Assembly (NCBI RefSeq): GCF_000220705.2
Contig: NZ_CP023202.1
Span: forward strand, 2,232,001-2,296,000
DNA from: Streptomyces xinghaiensis S187
GTDB lineage: Bacteria > Actinomycetota > Actinomycetes > Streptomycetales > Streptomycetaceae
Direction of reading: 5' to 3'
DNA length: 64,000 bases
Shown: positions 44,088-53,050 of the stretch, piece by piece
Numbering within the stretch: position 1 is the first letter of the stretch
How the letters are laid out: the number at the start of each line of letters is the position of its first letter
Program-made: the position numbers and the translations under genes
Notes under the pieces: generated by a model
The model's database searches: none
What the model was told of the DNA's origin: nothing
The model's input: only the letters and a program-made list of their open reading frames with translations

Positions 44088-44110
44088 GGGTGCCGGGAAG
44101 CCCGGCACCC
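44088..44110 (+). terminator. hairpin terminator after the YqcI-type gene
   Basis: GGGTGCCGGG and CCCGGCACCC form a perfect ten-base stem around the loop AAG, 90 bases after the stop codon at 43997. Confidence 0.7.
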
Positions 44111-44158
44111 GGCCGAAACCGGCTTCGCGGCGGGTGAGTCTGTGGTGTCCTGCTCCGC

Positions 44159-44626
44159 GTGGACGCCACTCTTTCGACTCTGATCGCTGTTGTCGGAACC
44201 CTGCTCGGTTCCGCCGTGACGCATGTCTTCCAGCGCGCCGCCGACCGCCGCGCCCAGCACTTCGCCGCCGCGCAGCAGTTGCGGGCCGAACGCATGCAGG
44301 TCTACAGCGACTTCGCCGGAGCCGTGGCCGACTTCCGGCGCGGGCAGTACGACCGGTGGCACCGCAGGGACGAGGACCCCGACGGCCCGGCCCACTTCGA
44401 GGCCCGCCTGGAGGCCCACCGCCTGCGCGGAACGGCCCTGCACGGGCTGTTCCGCGTCCAGCTCATAGCCAGCGCGGCCGCGGTGGTGGACGCGGCCCGC
44501 CACGCCTACGAGCTGACCTCCGAGATCCCCCGCGCCGGCTCCAAGGCGGAGCTGAGCGCCCAAGGCGGCCGGGCCAAGGACGCGTTGGAGACCTTCATCA
44601 CCCTGGCTTCCTCGGACGTCCGCTGA
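44159..44626 (+). CDS. hypothetical protein with N-terminal membrane anchor
   Basis: 155 residues from GTG. One N-terminal hydrophobic segment (LIAVVGTLLGSAVTHVFQ) is followed by a long helical cytosolic part rich in Arg/Glu/Ala. I recognise no family. Its stop is 22 bases from the convergent TerD-fusion gene. Confidence 0.7.
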   Translation: MDATLSTLIAVVGTLLGSAVTHVFQRAADRRAQHFAAAQQLRAERMQVYSDFAGAVADFRRGQYDRWHRRDEDPDGPAHFEARLEAHRLRGTALHGLFRVQLIASAAAVVDAARHAYELTSEIPRAGSKAELSAQGGRAKDALETFITLASSDVR

Positions 44627-44647
44627 GGGAACACCCCGCTACCCGCG

Positions 44648-46906
44648 TCACCCGGCGGCGGCCCGCGCCACGGCCCCGCCTCCCGCGGCGGACTGCGAGC
44701 GGCGTCCCGGGCGGGCGGTGTCGAGGTGGGCGACGACGCCGGCGTAGAAGCGGTCCACCGCGTCGTCGACGCTGCGGATGAAGCCGGACTCGGCGCTGCC
44801 GCGCGTGCTGCCCATCCCCTTGAAGAGGGACAGCCGGAAGCCGGTGATCGCGGCACCGTCCTTCGGCAGGATGTCGGCCGGCTCCGGCCGCAGGCGCTCC
44901 AGGGTGCCGCGCGGGCCGGCACCCCGGCCGTCGACCAGCGTCTCGATGTGGGTGTCGGCGGGCGCTTCGGCGAGTTGACGGATCAGGCGCTTGGCCCAGG
45001 CCAGCGGGTAGCCCTGGTCCGGCGCGGGCATCTCGACGGAGGTGCGCAGCTTGCCGGTGCGCAGGTCGGCCACGATGCCCAGGACGCCCTGGGCCCCGTC
45101 GACACGGAGCTCCGCGCTCAGCCGTCCGTCCCGGCAGAAGCTGTCGGCGAGCGCCGCCCGGCGGGTGTCGGGATCGGTGCCGCGCCTGGCGCGCTGCACG
45201 GGCAGCACCTTCTGCCCCAGCTCGCCGCCGAGCCGCAGGCAGACCTGCCGGACGAGCCGTTCCCAGCTCTCCACCACCTCGACGGCGCGCCGGTCGCCCT
45301 CGCAGAGCGTCTCCTCGTCGATGCCCCTGCGCACCGGTACCCAGGCCGGGCCCATGTTCTGAAAGCCGTGGCACCCGGAGTTGTCGTGCTGGAGGTAGTG
45401 CAGAAGTTCCTGGAGGAGCCAGGCGTGGGCGGCGTTGCCGACGCCCTCGTGACGGATCAGCATCTGCGCCTGGTGCGCGACCTCCGCCCAGGAGAGGTGC
45501 CACAGCGCGACCTTGTGCTTGCGGCGCTTGTCGATCTTGACGTCGACCAGCGGCCGGCCTTCCAGGGCCACGTCGTTCGAGAGCGTGATGACGGCCTCGT
45601 AGCCGCGCCGGGCGGCGATGTCCATGTAGGCCTGCACCTGGTCCGGCTTCAGCGGATTGCCGTTGGTCTTGGTCTCCACCAGGGCGGTCCACAGCTTGCC
45701 CGCACGCTCCACGCGGATGATGCCGTCCGGGCGCCTGGGCGTGTCCCCGTGCGGCAGGGAGACCTCGGCGAAGGTCTCCGTCCGGCCGGCCGGTGCCCCG
45801 AACGCGGCGGTGAGCCGGCGCCCGAACTCCGGTACCTGGGCCATCACCGAGAGCAGGACGGAGGTCGCCCTGGTCTCCCGCTCCCGGTCGCTCTTGAGCG
45901 CCGGGGCGGGGAAGAGCCGGGCCTGCCGCCAGGTGTCGTTCTCGGCGAGGGACTTCCTGGCGGTCCGGGGGATCGTCACCTTCCTCTTGGCGGTACGGGG
46001 GCGGCGGGCGGCCGGGGCGGGGGGCCCTGCCGGGGCCGGCGCCGGGGCGGGTGTCGAGGCAGGTGCCGGGGCCGGGGCTTCGGCTGCGGGCACGGGTGCG
46101 GTTGCGGCTTCTGGGGCCGGCCGCTGAGAGGGGACGGTGGTGGACGGACGCGGGGGCACCGCCGTTCCCGGCACGGGCGCGGATGCCGTCGCAGCGGGCG
46201 GGTCGGGGGCCGGCACCGGGGCCGCCGCCCCTTCGGCGGGTGGCACCGCCGCCGTACCCGCCGTACCCGCCGTACCCACCGTGTCCGCCGTGCCCGCCGT
46301 GTCCGGTACGGGCTCACCCGTCTCCTCCGCCGTCCCCGGATCGCCGGGCTCCTCCTCCGGGGCCTCGTCCACGTCGATGCCGAAGTCCGTCGCCAGGCCC
46401 GCCAGCCCGGTCTCGTAGCCCTGCCCGACCGCCCGGAACTTCCACTCCCCGGCACGGCGGTACAGCTCGCCGAAGAGGAAGGCGCTCTCCACGCTCGCGT
46501 CACCGATGGAGAAGCCGAGGACGGTCTCCCCCGTACGGTCGGCGAGCGTCATCCGCAGGTCGTCCAGGTCGCCGAAGCGGGCGCCGCCGTAGCGGCTGGC
46601 CGCCAGGACGACGCGGTCCACCTCCGGCGGCATCACGGAGAGGTCGAGGCTGATCCGGTCCTCGCTGCCGTTGGCGGTCGGGGTCTTGCCGAGCAGTTGC
46701 ACGCTGCCGTCCGCCGCCACCGGGTTGTTGTAGAAGAGGAAGTCCGCGTCGCCGCGCACCTTGCCATTGGCGTCGAGGAGGAGAACGGAGACGTCCGCGT
46801 CCCCGTCGCCGTCCGTACTGCACCAGGAAAGACTCAGGACCACGGCGCCGGCGTCCTCGCTCAGAGCCGCCAGTCCCACATTGGCTCCCTTGACCATCTC
46901 CAGCAT
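44648..46906 (-). CDS. TerD domain fused to a PD-(D/E)XK nuclease-like C-terminal region
   Basis: 752 residues; ATG with GGGGAC upstream. Residues 1-175 are a TerD domain: VVLSLSWCSTDGDGDADVSV and LLLDANGKVRGDADFLFYNN with the acidic calcium sites. A Pro/Ala-rich linker follows (roughly 180-300). The C-terminal part has PDG(I/I) with Asp394 and ETK with Glu411 and Lys413, a D-(16)-E-x-K pattern, then YMDIAARRGYEAVITLSNDV and a long helical tail. TerD proteins occur in tellurite-resistance and related stress systems. A fused nuclease would make it a DNA-acting effector. The gene is not next to other ter genes here. Confidence 0.75.
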   Translation of the reverse strand: MLEMVKGANVGLAALSEDAGAVVLSLSWCSTDGDGDADVSVLLLDANGKVRGDADFLFYNNPVAADGSVQLLGKTPTANGSEDRISLDLSVMPPEVDRVVLAASRYGGARFGDLDDLRMTLADRTGETVLGFSIGDASVESAFLFGELYRRAGEWKFRAVGQGYETGLAGLATDFGIDVDEAPEEEPGDPGTAEETGEPVPDTAGTADTVGTAGTAGTAAVPPAEGAAAPVPAPDPPAATASAPVPGTAVPPRPSTTVPSQRPAPEAATAPVPAAEAPAPAPASTPAPAPAPAGPPAPAARRPRTAKRKVTIPRTARKSLAENDTWRQARLFPAPALKSDRERETRATSVLLSVMAQVPEFGRRLTAAFGAPAGRTETFAEVSLPHGDTPRRPDGIIRVERAGKLWTALVETKTNGNPLKPDQVQAYMDIAARRGYEAVITLSNDVALEGRPLVDVKIDKRRKHKVALWHLSWAEVAHQAQMLIRHEGVGNAAHAWLLQELLHYLQHDNSGCHGFQNMGPAWVPVRRGIDEETLCEGDRRAVEVVESWERLVRQVCLRLGGELGQKVLPVQRARRGTDPDTRRAALADSFCRDGRLSAELRVDGAQGVLGIVADLRTGKLRTSVEMPAPDQGYPLAWAKRLIRQLAEAPADTHIETLVDGRGAGPRGTLERLRPEPADILPKDGAAITGFRLSLFKGMGSTRGSAESGFIRSVDDAVDRFYAGVVAHLDTARPGRRSQSAAGGGAVARAAAG

Positions 46907-47166
46907 GTCCCCGCCCCCACGTGCCCGGGCCGGCCGGACCCTCCCCGGTCCGCACGGCCGCCATGAAGCGTGATGTGTGCCACACCCGCTGTGTGCCGGA
47001 ACTCTAGTGGCCGGTGCATGCATACCGAGGGCTAATGCGTTGATTGAGTGCACATCTTTTCGCAGAGTGTTCACAGTTGGCGGTTGGCGGTGCGCCGGAC
47101 GCAGCCCCCCTTTTTGGCCTCTGGCCGGGGCGGCCGGAGTGCCACGGCTCCGCGTGCGGGCCGGGT

Positions 47167-47883
47167 TCACCGCGCCCGGGCGATGTAGATGGTGCAGGAG
47201 GCCGTGTTGTCCTGGAGGGGGTTGTCGAAGGTGACGATCCGCGCCTCGGTCTCCGGGAACACCTGCGCGAGCGCTGAGTTGAACTCCTCGCTCGGAGGGT
47301 CGTTCGACCAGAGGGCGAAGACCCCCTCGGGGTGCAGGTGACCCGCCAGGGCGCGCAGCCCCTCGGGCCGGTAGAAGCCGGCGTGGCTGGGGTGCAGCAC
47401 GTGCTGCGGCGAGTGGTCGACGTCCAGGAGGACGGCGTGGAAGCGGCGGCCGGGCGCCTCGGGGTCGAAGCCGCGGGAACCGGCCGCCTCGGCGAAGAAG
47501 TCGCCCTGGACGAGACGGCAGCGGGGGTCCGCCGTCAGACGCGGGCCCAGGGGCACGAGCCCCCGCCGGTGCCACTCGACGACCTCGCCCAGCGCCTCCA
47601 CCACCAGCAGCGACCGGACGCGCTTGTCGTTCAGCGCCGCGTCGGCGGTGTAGCCGAGCCCGAGCCCGCCAACGACGACGTCCAGTTCGCCGCCCCCGCA
47701 CTCCGCCAGGCCGAGGTCCGCGAGCGCGATCTCCCCCGCCGTGAACATGCTCGACATCAGCCACTCGTCGCCGAGCTTCACCTCGTACACGTCGGTGTCC
47801 GTGGGCAGATGGCGGCGGCGCCGCAGACTGATCTCGCCCATGGGGGTGGGGCGCCAGTCGAGTTCCTGGAATCGCTTGCTCAA
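47167..47883 (-). CDS. spermidine-synthase-like/class I methyltransferase-fold protein
   Basis: 238 residues from TTG with AGGAG 11 bases upstream; an ATG lies 42 bases further in. A Rossmann-like core is visible: LDVVVGGLGLGYTADAAL (glycine-rich loop), RSLLVVEALGEVVEWHR (acidic end of strand 2), and AVLLDVDHSPQHVLHPSHAG. The residues after LLDVD resemble aminopropyltransferases, but polyamine-binding residues are not clear. Probably a spermidine-synthase-like protein of unknown reaction. Confidence 0.8.
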   Translation of the reverse strand: MSKRFQELDWRPTPMGEISLRRRRHLPTDTDVYEVKLGDEWLMSSMFTAGEIALADLGLAECGGGELDVVVGGLGLGYTADAALNDKRVRSLLVVEALGEVVEWHRRGLVPLGPRLTADPRCRLVQGDFFAEAAGSRGFDPEAPGRRFHAVLLDVDHSPQHVLHPSHAGFYRPEGLRALAGHLHPEGVFALWSNDPPSEEFNSALAQVFPETEARIVTFDNPLQDNTASCTIYIARAR

Positions 47884-48069
47884 GGGGAATCGCTCTCCTG
47901 GTTCCGGGCCCGGGGCGGGGCCGCTGGCGGTGTGCCGGTTCCGGCCCGGCTCCCGCTCCGTACGGGAATGGCTGCGGGTGGACGTGATCCTCCCCGATTC
48001 CCCCGGCCCGGCGCAGCCGACGGCCCCGGAATCATCGAAGCCCGCGTATCCATCGTCGCGCCGGAACCG

Positions 48070-48345
48070 ATGTGGCGCACGAGCAGCCACAACGGCGGGC
48101 AGGGCGACTGCGTGGAGGTCGCCGGCAACATCCCCGGCGCTGTCCCCGCCCGGGCCGGCAAGCGCCCCGGCGGCCCAGTGCTCTGCTTCAGCCGTTCCGC
48201 CTGGAGCGCGTTCCTCGACCAACTGCGCCGACACCGCGCGGGCACGGGCCGTCGGGACGGATGGGATCATCTCGGCCTTGCCTCAACCGCGTTGCCGGCG
48301 AACTCGGTCACTCCCCTGTGGGAAGCGCAATGTGGCCGGACGTGA
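48070..48345 (+). pseudogene. orphan DUF397-like fragment with altered central motif
   Basis: From an ATG at 48070 the frame reads MWRTSSHNGGQGDCVEVAGN, then GGPVLCFSRSAWSAFLDQLR, the start and end of a DUF397 domain. The usual VRDSK block is replaced by ARAGK, and a nonsense-like C-terminal tail of about 30 residues follows. No XRE or ATP-binding gene is adjacent and no ribosome-binding site is visible. The last 38 bases overlap the convergent methylase gene. Most likely decaying. Confidence 0.5.
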
Positions 48346-50554
48346 GCAGATCCGCCAGTTCCGCACGATAGGCATCGAGCACCGCAATGAGTTCGGTGTG
48401 GGTTTGACGCTGCTGATCCAGGGTGTTCAGTACACGCCCGATCTTCTGCTGCTCCGCCCGGGGAGGCAGCAGGACGGGCAGGTCGTGCAGGTCCTTCGAG
48501 GAGACCGACCGCACAGCGGTTCCCCTGGCCCGCCGACTGATCCAACTCTGGGCTTCGGGACGTTCCAGGAAGCCGAGGAGGTAGTCGGCGTACGAGAGTT
48601 CGAAGGGGCGGATCCGCACCAGGTGAGTGCCGAAAATCCACCCTTCCTCGGCTTCCGTGACCAAGGCGCAGCGGCCCAGGGTGCCGGTTCGCGTCATTAC
48701 CACGTCTCCGGGCTGGAGTTGATAGCGCGTCAGAGTCTTTGCTTCGTCCTCCGGAACCCAGGACACGCCTTCATGCAGAATCCGGTGTCCGCGCACGGCC
48801 GCAGGACGGACCACGGGAGTCCCGCGACCGGTGTCGTCTGTCTTATCCCGCCTTCGCCCACCTGGGCCGACCGTGATCTCCGCCAGCGCGCCGAGCCGCT
48901 CCTTACGCCACCCGGACGGGAGGCTCGCTCTTGTCCCGCCGGTCGCTGCTCGGGGCCATGGTTCCCGCCATGGGTTCCCAGACCGTTTCAGGTTGTCGCT
49001 CAGTTCTTGCAGCCGCGCTGCGGCGGACTCCAACCGTTCCATTCGGCGAGCCATGGCCCCCTCGGGGCTCTGAGGATTCACCAGCGGGAGTTCAGGAGCC
49101 GTCAGGGAGCGGGGGGTGAGCAGGTAATCCCGGTCCCGAAGCTCGTCGAGCTTGAGGGCACGGCTGGCGACGGCACCGGCACCGGGCGGTGCAGGTTCGG
49201 TTCGCTCCGTTCCGTGGTGCCATGCGGTGTACGCATCGACCACTGCGGCAATGTCCCGTTCGGGCAGTTCACGCAACGCCGGGCCGGTCATGCTGCCCAG
49301 CGCTGAGCCGTCGATGAACAGGACTTCCTCGGGCCGGCCCACCGGTCGTGTCAGGATCCAGATATTGACGGGAATCCCCGTGGTGGCGAACAACTGCGGG
49401 GGCAGTGCCACGACGCATTCGACGGCTCCGTCCTCGATCATCGCGCCACGGATCCGCCCCGCGCGGCCGCCAATGAATCCGGCGCCCTCCGGCATCACTA
49501 CTGCGGCCCGCCCGCCCGGAGCCAATTGGTCCATCACGTGCTGCAGCCATGCGAAGTCACCCCGCGAGCCCGGCGGGCCATAGCGCCAGCTCCGCTGCTC
49601 CTCGGAGGCGGACAGCCGTTGGGCAAAGGGCGGGTTGGTCGCGATCCAGTCGATGCCGCTCGGCCAGGGGGATCCGGATCCATCACGTGGCCCCGGCCCT
49701 TCGATCTCCATTCCCAGGTGGAAGACTGCGTCTTCCGCGCCATGGAGGGTGAGATTCATCGTGGCGAGATGCAGAGCGTCACTGCTCGGAGTCGTACCCG
49801 TTACGCGTGGCCGGATCCCGGATTCGGGCAGCTCGGCGAGAATCGCCGTGAGCACTTCCCCGGCACGGCAGAAGGGATCGTGAACACGGCGTGGCCGGGG
49901 GACGGCGATGGACAGCATGCGTGCCATGGTGCGCGCCACAGACTTCGGTGTGAAAAACTCTCCTCCTTCACGCCGTCCGTGCTCACTCCGGTAGCGGTCC
50001 ACCAGCAAGTCGAATACAGCCGCGCACTCGGCTCGTGTCCCCGGACCCTGTTGGCCGAAGACCTCGACAAGAGTGGCGACCTGTTCGTGGCCTGCGACGT
50101 CACGGGCGAGCACGGTGCGCAGAACGGTATGCAGAGATGTTGCCGAAGCACGGGCCGCGGGGCTGGTTCCCCATGTGTAGACCAGCCCGAGCAACAACAG
50201 CATGTTCTCAGCCGGCGCCAATTGCCCACGGAATCGATTCGCCTCGGCCAGCAGTCTGTGAACAAAGTCCTGCGCGCTGAAGTTGCCGCGGTCCAGACCT
50301 GCCCGGAACCGATCACCGAAGGTCGTACCCGCCAGTTCTCCTTCCCGCCGTACGTTCGCCGGTACCGTCCGCCGACCCAGCCAAGCGGCAACTTCGTCTG
50401 CCCGGAAGACGTCGGTGCCCGAATGGCCGGATGACGGCACCGGTGCAGGAAAATCCTGGTGCCGCCGCTCCCAGTTGGCCACAGCAGGACGTTTGACACC
50501 CGCGAGGCGCGCGATGTCGGCACGGGTCACTACGAGTCGCCCGAAGTCCGCCAC
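48308..50554 (-). CDS. HTH-N6-adenine methylase-specificity subunit fusion (type I RM-like)
   Basis: 748 residues; GTG with GGAGG eight bases upstream. Residues 8-60 form a MerR/XRE-like HTH (TRADIARLAGVKRPAVANWE). The N6-Mtase domain has EGGEFFTPKSVARTMARML (helical), DPFCRAGEVLTAILAELPES as motif I (DPACGSG in most homologues), and TNPPFAQRLS as motif IV. Residues 545-748 form a specificity-subunit domain (WRKERLGALAEITVGPGGRR; LPPRAEQQKIGRVLNTLDQQ). There is no HsdR nuclease gene; the upstream partner, 15 bases away, is HEPN/Abi-like. The fusion and pairing suggest a phage-defence unit in which methylation or DNA binding controls an RNase. Confidence 0.9.
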   Translation of the reverse strand: MADFGRLVVTRADIARLAGVKRPAVANWERRHQDFPAPVPSSGHSGTDVFRADEVAAWLGRRTVPANVRREGELAGTTFGDRFRAGLDRGNFSAQDFVHRLLAEANRFRGQLAPAENMLLLLGLVYTWGTSPAARASATSLHTVLRTVLARDVAGHEQVATLVEVFGQQGPGTRAECAAVFDLLVDRYRSEHGRREGGEFFTPKSVARTMARMLSIAVPRPRRVHDPFCRAGEVLTAILAELPESGIRPRVTGTTPSSDALHLATMNLTLHGAEDAVFHLGMEIEGPGPRDGSGSPWPSGIDWIATNPPFAQRLSASEEQRSWRYGPPGSRGDFAWLQHVMDQLAPGGRAAVVMPEGAGFIGGRAGRIRGAMIEDGAVECVVALPPQLFATTGIPVNIWILTRPVGRPEEVLFIDGSALGSMTGPALRELPERDIAAVVDAYTAWHHGTERTEPAPPGAGAVASRALKLDELRDRDYLLTPRSLTAPELPLVNPQSPEGAMARRMERLESAAARLQELSDNLKRSGNPWREPWPRAATGGTRASLPSGWRKERLGALAEITVGPGGRRRDKTDDTGRGTPVVRPAAVRGHRILHEGVSWVPEDEAKTLTRYQLQPGDVVMTRTGTLGRCALVTEAEEGWIFGTHLVRIRPFELSYADYLLGFLERPEAQSWISRRARGTAVRSVSSKDLHDLPVLLPPRAEQQKIGRVLNTLDQQRQTHTELIAVLDAYRAELADLLTSGHIALPTGE

Positions 50555-50569
50555 AAGATCATCCTCCGT

Positions 50570-51229
50570 TCAGAAGCGCGCGGGTCGGGTGCCGCCGAGA
50601 GAGGCGCGACGGCCTGCGAGAACCTCGGGGAAGCGATCCATCGTCTTGGCCTCAATTGCCAGCTCGGAGATGATGTAGCCCAGCATGCGGTAGATCTTGG
50701 CGTGGTCCGCAGAAAGATTGCGATGATGCACGGGTTCGTGGTGCATGATCCGGTTTCGCAGGAGGACCAGCGAGGACAAACCGTCGTAGAGCCTCTTACG
50801 CGGCTGGTCCAGGTAGGGAAAGGCCTTGTGCAAGGTGGGAACCCACAGACCCCGGTCGTAGCTACGGCTCAGCAGGGAGACCCAGAAGCCGAACGACAGC
50901 TCCGCCACCATGCTGTCGGGCGTGGGTGCTGCCCTTCTGCGTTCACACTTCCGCCTGGCCTCCATGACGAGGCGCTTGGTTTGCCAGTCCAGAGGAGCCG
51001 CTTCCCACCAATCCGATCGGCCATACTTCCGACTCATCTGATCATGGAGAGCGTTACGCAGAGCCAGCTCCAGACAGTGCAGTGGACCATACAGAGCGCC
51101 GCAGACCTCAACATTCCACCAATACAGACGGACAGCAGTCAGCGACTCGCCCTGCGCGGCCACGACGTACCTGGTCAGGCGCGGCCGGGACAGGGCACGG
51201 ACCAGCCACTCCGGCAGCCTCTCGATCAC
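50570..51229 (-). CDS. HEPN/Abi_2-like protein
   Basis: 219 residues, GTG start. Family signs: LHCLELALRNALHDQMSRKY near residue 55 and the HEPN catalytic-type motif RNRIMHHEPVHH (R-x4-6-H) near 165. WVSLLSRSYDRGLW lies between. HEPN proteins of the Abi_2 type cleave RNA to abort infection. First gene of an operon with the methylase. Confidence 0.85.
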   Translation of the reverse strand: MIERLPEWLVRALSRPRLTRYVVAAQGESLTAVRLYWWNVEVCGALYGPLHCLELALRNALHDQMSRKYGRSDWWEAAPLDWQTKRLVMEARRKCERRRAAPTPDSMVAELSFGFWVSLLSRSYDRGLWVPTLHKAFPYLDQPRKRLYDGLSSLVLLRNRIMHHEPVHHRNLSADHAKIYRMLGYIISELAIEAKTMDRFPEVLAGRRASLGGTRPARF

Positions 51230-51750
51230 GGACTCCCCCTCTGAACACGGCTCCGCCTCCGCAGGCCGTTACAAGAACTGGTGACGGTGATACCGTGGTC
51301 GTGAAAGCCCCGGGCCCGCCTCTGCTCAGCACGCCACCCGGGGCACGGCCTTCCGAACCCCTGGCAGTCACCCACTGCCAGGGGTTTCGCCTTTCTCCAC
51401 GGTCCGCGGCGTTGTGATGACCGTAGCGGACACACGCCTGGCGTGCAAGCGCAGTGCAGTGCGCGCATTTTTGTTAAGGCTGCTCGACCGGGCGCGGAAT
51501 CGGCGGAACAGACGGAAGCGGTCGGTGTACTCACCCGGACGCGGGGCACTGCGAGATCGACCCGACGACCGGGCCCGGCCGTATCCGCGCTCCGGCGGAC
51601 GGAGTGCCCGGAGGCTCAGGAGCCGGGGCCCCGGGAGCCAGGTGCGGACCGGGGTCGCACAGCCCTGATGCCTCCCGGGACGGGGCCGGGCGAAGCCGTG
51701 CCGGGGCCGGGCCGGGGAGGGGCCGGCGGCCCCGGCCGGGAGAGGGCCGG
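51230..51750. other. intergenic region with tandem hairpins, no gene
   Basis: About 520 bases. It contains a GCCCCGGG/CCCGGGGC hairpin (51307-51344) and the strong hairpin at 51356-51386. Nothing coding is convincing. It separates the methylase operon from the DUF5954 gene, both minus. Confidence 0.5.
51356..51386 (-). terminator. strong terminator hairpin downstream of the DUF5954 gene
   Basis: AACCCCTGGCAGT and ACTGCCAGGGGTT form a perfect 13-base stem around the loop CACCC. A TTT follows on the plus strand. On the minus strand it would end transcripts arriving from 52776-51751 before the methylase operon. It is symmetrical enough to work in both directions. Confidence 0.7.
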
Positions 51751-52776
51751 TCAGTCCTCCTCGTCCTCCTCCCACAGGCCCTGTGCCTTGAGTTGCTGGA
51801 CGTGGACCTTGATCGGTGGCTCCGGGTCCGGGTCGGAGGGGCGTGGGCTCTCGGGGCCGTCCGGGCCGACGCGGACCAGGCGTTCGACCCGGGCCACCCG
51901 GTAGCGCACGCCCGCCACCGTCACCTCGTTCAGGCGTTCGGATGAGATGCGGTCGGCCGCAGCGGCGTACTCGGCGCGCAACTCCGGTGTGAGCTTGCGC
52001 AGTTGCGGGAAGAACGGGCCGCGCCAGTGGGTGGCCAGTCCGTCGCGGGCCGCCTGCGGGGTGGTCGACGTGCCGTCCGATTCGGGCCGCCAGTGGCCGT
52101 CGGAGTCCTCGGCGATCATGAACGTCGGGGGGAGGAGCACGCCGCCGGGGTGCGTCCGCGCGGCGCGCAGCGAGTCGGCGCGGACGTCCGGCGGCACGGT
52201 ACCGGCCGCGCGGACCATGCCCAGCAGTTCGGTCTTGAGGATGCCCTCGGACATCCCCGTGGCGGTGGTCGTGTCGATCACGAAGCCGACGGACGGGTCC
52301 GGGACCTTGCCGGACTCTCCCGGTGCGGCCGGGTCCGGGTCGGAGGGCCGGGGCGGCTCGGGACCGTCCGGGCCCATGCGGATGAACCGCTCCGCCCGGA
52401 CGACGCGGTACCGGTGGCCGAGCACGGTCATGTCGTCGAGGGGTTCCCAGTCCAGGCGTTCCGCTGCCCGCAGGCACGCGTCGCGCGCTGCCTCGTCACC
52501 GGCCTCCTCCGCGTCCCGGGCCGTCAGCCGGAAGTGCGCTCCGAGGCCGTCGCGGGAGCCCTGGGGTGCCGTGTCGCAGAAGTACGGGCGGAGTTCCCAG
52601 CCGCCCTCCTCGCGTTCCCGCGCGGTCCCGAACACCGGTGCGCCGGCGGAGCGGATCTCCGGGTACGTCTCTCGGGCCTCCCACGCCTCCAGGTCCGCCA
52701 TGGCCGCGACGGGGCTCTCCAGCGCGGTCACGCGGACGGTTCGGTAGGCGGGGTTCTGCTCGTCATACTGAGTCAC
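51751..52776 (-). CDS. DUF5954 protein with internal duplication
   Basis: 341 residues. Two copies of one module are visible: VLGHRYRVVRAERFIRMGPD followed by PEPPRPSDPDP, and near the C-terminus VAGVRYRVARVERLVRVGPD followed by PESPRPSDPDP. Each is preceded by a Leu/Arg-rich helical part (DACLRAAERLDWEPLDDMTV; EYAAAADRISSERLNEVTVA). No signal peptide or membrane segment. Matches DUF5954 family style; function unknown. Confidence 0.82.
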   Translation of the reverse strand: MTQYDEQNPAYRTVRVTALESPVAAMADLEAWEARETYPEIRSAGAPVFGTAREREEGGWELRPYFCDTAPQGSRDGLGAHFRLTARDAEEAGDEAARDACLRAAERLDWEPLDDMTVLGHRYRVVRAERFIRMGPDGPEPPRPSDPDPAAPGESGKVPDPSVGFVIDTTTATGMSEGILKTELLGMVRAAGTVPPDVRADSLRAARTHPGGVLLPPTFMIAEDSDGHWRPESDGTSTTPQAARDGLATHWRGPFFPQLRKLTPELRAEYAAAADRISSERLNEVTVAGVRYRVARVERLVRVGPDGPESPRPSDPDPEPPIKVHVQQLKAQGLWEEDEED

Positions 52777-52923
52777 GGGCCCAGCATGGACGCGGCGCCG
52801 GGGGCCGGGTGCCGGATCGGGCGGCTATCCCCCGTACTGCTGGATTCTGTCGGATGCCTGTCCTAATCGGCGGCGCGGGCGGCCCGTTGCGGGCCGTCGT
52901 CGGCGGGGCCCGTTCCGTCGCGG

Positions 52924-52962
52924 CCGGTACGCGGACGGCGCCGCCGGTACGCGGACGGCGCG
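52924..52962. repeat. 20-base direct tandem repeat
   Basis: CCGGTACGCGGACGGCGC occurs twice with a 20-base period downstream of the xylanase operon. No coding role seen. Confidence 0.7.
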
Positions 52963-53050
52963 GCGACCGTGGGGATCGCCGCGCCGTCGCGTCATGCGCT
53001 CGCCGGTCCGGACGGCCGGGACTGCCCGGTCCGTGCGGTCCGGCTGCCGG

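Noticed and set aside
46020..46300. Possible repeat array in the TerD-fusion gene
   Set aside because: It encodes the Pro/Ala-rich linker in frame; the repetition is due to the low-complexity peptide.
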